From contig NZ_VNJJ01000002.1 of NCBI RefSeq assembly GCF_007786475.1, positions 310,001 through 374,000 of the forward strand: 64,000 nucleotides of DNA, given 5' to 3'. Both the position numbers and the translations under genes were made by a program. The notes beneath the pieces were generated by a model that had not been told where the DNA came from, did not search any database, and saw only the letters and a list, made by a program, of their open reading frames with translations. Positions 62,833-64,000 of this stretch are shown here, one piece after another (the first letter of the stretch is position 1; every line of letters begins with the position of its first letter). The DNA is from Cohnella terricola (GTDB lineage Bacteria; Bacillota; Bacilli; Paenibacillales; Paenibacillaceae).

Positions 62833-62864
62833 AACAGGGATCCCCCTCTCAGTGGATCCCTGTT
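62833..62864 (-). terminator. Terminator of the CobW-rpmG operon
   Basis: AACAGGGATCC and GGATCCCTGTT form an 11-bp stem followed by TTGTTTG on the minus strand, 23 bases after the rpmG stop codon. Confidence 0.85.
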
Positions 62865-62886
62865 CCCGCTATAAGCTTCCCACCGA

Positions 62887-63036
62887 TTACCTGACTTCCC
62901 GATGAAGCGTGTGCTTCTTAAGACGCGGGCTGTATTTTCTCAGTTCGAGCCGTGACGGGTGCGTTCGTTTGTTTTTCGATACTGTATAGTTGCGGTCCCC
63001 GCATTCCGTGCATGCTAGAGTAACGATGACTCTCAT
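62887..63036 (-). CDS. rpmG: 50S ribosomal protein L33 (paralog with half a zinc ribbon)
   Basis: A 49-residue L33: [20 protein letters not shown], then [20 protein letters not shown] and KHTLHREVR. Zinc-binding L33 has two CxxC pairs. Here the first pair (CTEC, Cys 9 and 12) is kept, but the second is replaced by SPRL, so a normal zinc site cannot form. AGGAGGCTGTAGG precedes the ATG. It lies 36 bases downstream of a CobW-type GTPase gene, the usual setting for zinc-starvation (Zur-controlled) ribosomal paralogs. Confidence 0.93.
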   Translation of the reverse strand: MRVIVTLACTECGDRNYTVSKNKRTHPSRLELRKYSPRLKKHTLHREVR

Positions 63037-63072
63037 CCTACAGCCTCCTTTTATTCCGTTCGTTATGTCCTA

Positions 63073-64000
63073 TTACGATTGAAACTGCTCTTCCAACTGC
63101 ACCTCTACTTGATTCGGGAACCGGTCGGGGAACGACTTCCAATCCAGTTTCATTTCCTCGTCCGTCAGCAGGCAGGCGTCCAATTCACTCATCAGCTCCG
63201 GTCGGTTCATCGACATGCCGATGAAGACGACCTTGTTCACCCTATCGCCGTAGACGGAGTCCCAGTACCCAGCGACCTTCGGGTCATCGCGCAGAATCGC
63301 TTCCCGCTCCCATTCCGGAAGAGTCGCGACCCAATAACCGGCGGGGCCGAATTGGATCGACGGCCCGGCCTGGCTGAAGCTCTGTGCCATTTCATTACGC
63401 GTCGCGAGCCACATGATGCCTTTGGCGCGCACGACCTCCGCTGGCCATTCGCTCATCCACTCCATCAAACGTTCCGGATGAAACGGACGAACCCGCTCGT
63501 AGACGAACGACGAAATGCCGTACTCTTCCGTCTCCGGGACGTGGTGCTCCTTCTCCATCTCTTGGATCCAACCAGCCGAGCGGCTCGCTACGTCGAAATC
63601 GAACAATCCCGTGTTCAAAATATCCGAAGCTTCGATTCGTCCGAACTCGGACCGAATCAGCTTGGCTCGCGGCTGCAGCGTCCTCAGCACCTTCTCAAGC
63701 TCGGTGAGCTCTTTCTCTCCGGCCCTGTCGCATTTGTTCAGAATCAGCACGTCACAGAACTCGATCTGGTCGATCAGCAGATCAACGACTTCTCTCGTAT
63801 CGCCCTCTCCGATCTCCTGCTTGCGGTCCATCAGCGTCTCGCCGGACGAGAAATCGCTCCAGAAGCGGTAAGCGTCCACGACCGTCACCATGCAGTCGAG
63901 CCGGCAGAACTTCGTTAGATCGATACCGTGCTCCTCGTCGATATACGTAAAGGTCTGAGCGACGGGGATAGGCTCGCCGACGCCGGTCGATTCGATCAAT
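63073..64000 (-). CDS. CobW/YciC-type metal-chaperone GTPase, C-terminal part
   Basis: About 309 residues are visible; the 5' end (including the P-loop) lies beyond the window. It starts within the conserved IESTGVGEPIPVAQTF, with guanine-specificity motif LNKCD, a helical linker, and the CobW C-terminal domain (GISSFVYERVRPFHPERLME, KGIMWLATRNEM, NKVVFIGMSMNRPELMSEL). The family inserts or delivers metals, often zinc under zinc limitation (YciC/ZNG1). The downstream L33 paralog with a broken zinc ribbon supports a zinc-limitation role. The ATG at 63997 is internal. Confidence 0.9.
   Translation of the reverse strand, partial: LIESTGVGEPIPVAQTFTYIDEEHGIDLTKFCRLDCMVTVVDAYRFWSDFSSGETLMDRKQEIGEGDTREVVDLLIDQIEFCDVLILNKCDRAGEKELTELEKVLRTLQPRAKLIRSEFGRIEASDILNTGLFDFDVASRSAGWIQEMEKEHHVPETEEYGISSFVYERVRPFHPERLMEWMSEWPAEVVRAKGIMWLATRNEMAQSFSQAGPSIQFGPAGYWVATLPEWEREAILRDDPKVAGYWDSVYGDRVNKVVFIGMSMNRPELMSELDACLLTDEEMKLDWKSFPDRFPNQVEVQLEEQFQS

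Overview
The window looks like chromosome of a Gram-positive, moderately high-GC member of the Paenibacillaceae (Paenibacillus or Cohnella type). The evidence is a Bacillus-style pur operon with PurS/PurQ/small PurL and Fe-S PurF, guanine-type purine riboswitches, PurR-like boxes, SigA-type promoters, LCP cell-wall ligases, YerB/YerC, WG-repeat and stalk-domain surface proteins, and families of palindromic or tandem intergenic repeats. No rRNA, tRNA, CRISPR array, transposase or prophage gene was seen.

Layout. 1-3.4 kb: start of a diacylglycerol kinase, a CbiX/SirB-like chelatase, YerC, a small basic protein and a DUF1861 beta-propeller protein. 3.5-6.2 kb: Pit phosphate transporter plus DUF47 (PhoU-like) pair with a candidate PhoP box, then a 51-bp minisatellite. 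6.2-12.9 kb: TetR-led di/oligopeptide ABC operon ending in an OsmC protein. 13-16.7 kb: LCP protein, YerB, a 113-bp-type repeat and an alpha/beta hydrolase. 17-22.4 kb: AraC regulator, sugar ABC importer and GH43 glycosidase, with a cre site. 22.6-37.5 kb: the purine operon purEKBC-SQLFMN, then a stand-alone AICAR formyltransferase, a PurO-type IMP cyclohydrolase and purD, led by a promoter with PurR-like boxes and a guanine riboswitch/terminator. 37.6-45.6 kb: SUKH-LRR protein, purine permease with its own guanine riboswitch, PadR/CPBP pair, guaA, MFS exporter. 45.7-48.7 kb: FadR-type regulator, Bcp peroxiredoxin, ECF sigma/DUF4179 pair. 48.9-52.2 kb: an AT-rich island holding one large SIR2-domain gene, probably an abortive-infection type anti-phage sirtuin. 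52.4-58.5 kb: ABC-2 exporter, LCP protein, hemL, and copies of a 184-bp palindromic element. 58.5-64 kb: WG-repeat surface protein, two divergent sulfate-binding proteins, another 51-bp minisatellite, and an rpmG paralog downstream of a CobW-type metal GTPase.

How the genes work together. Purine supply is the dominant theme: IMP synthesis, GMP synthesis (guaA) and purine uptake (NCS2 permease), with the pur operon and the permease both read through guanine-sensing leaders. IMP synthesis ends with two separate enzymes instead of the usual bifunctional PurH. Uptake systems for phosphate, peptides, plant-type oligosaccharides and sulfate, and a probable low-zinc ribosomal response, suit a soil or rhizosphere organism. 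The most unusual features are the SIR2 defence-like gene and the intergenic minisatellites: four unrelated repeat sequences in this one window share exactly the same 51-bp period.
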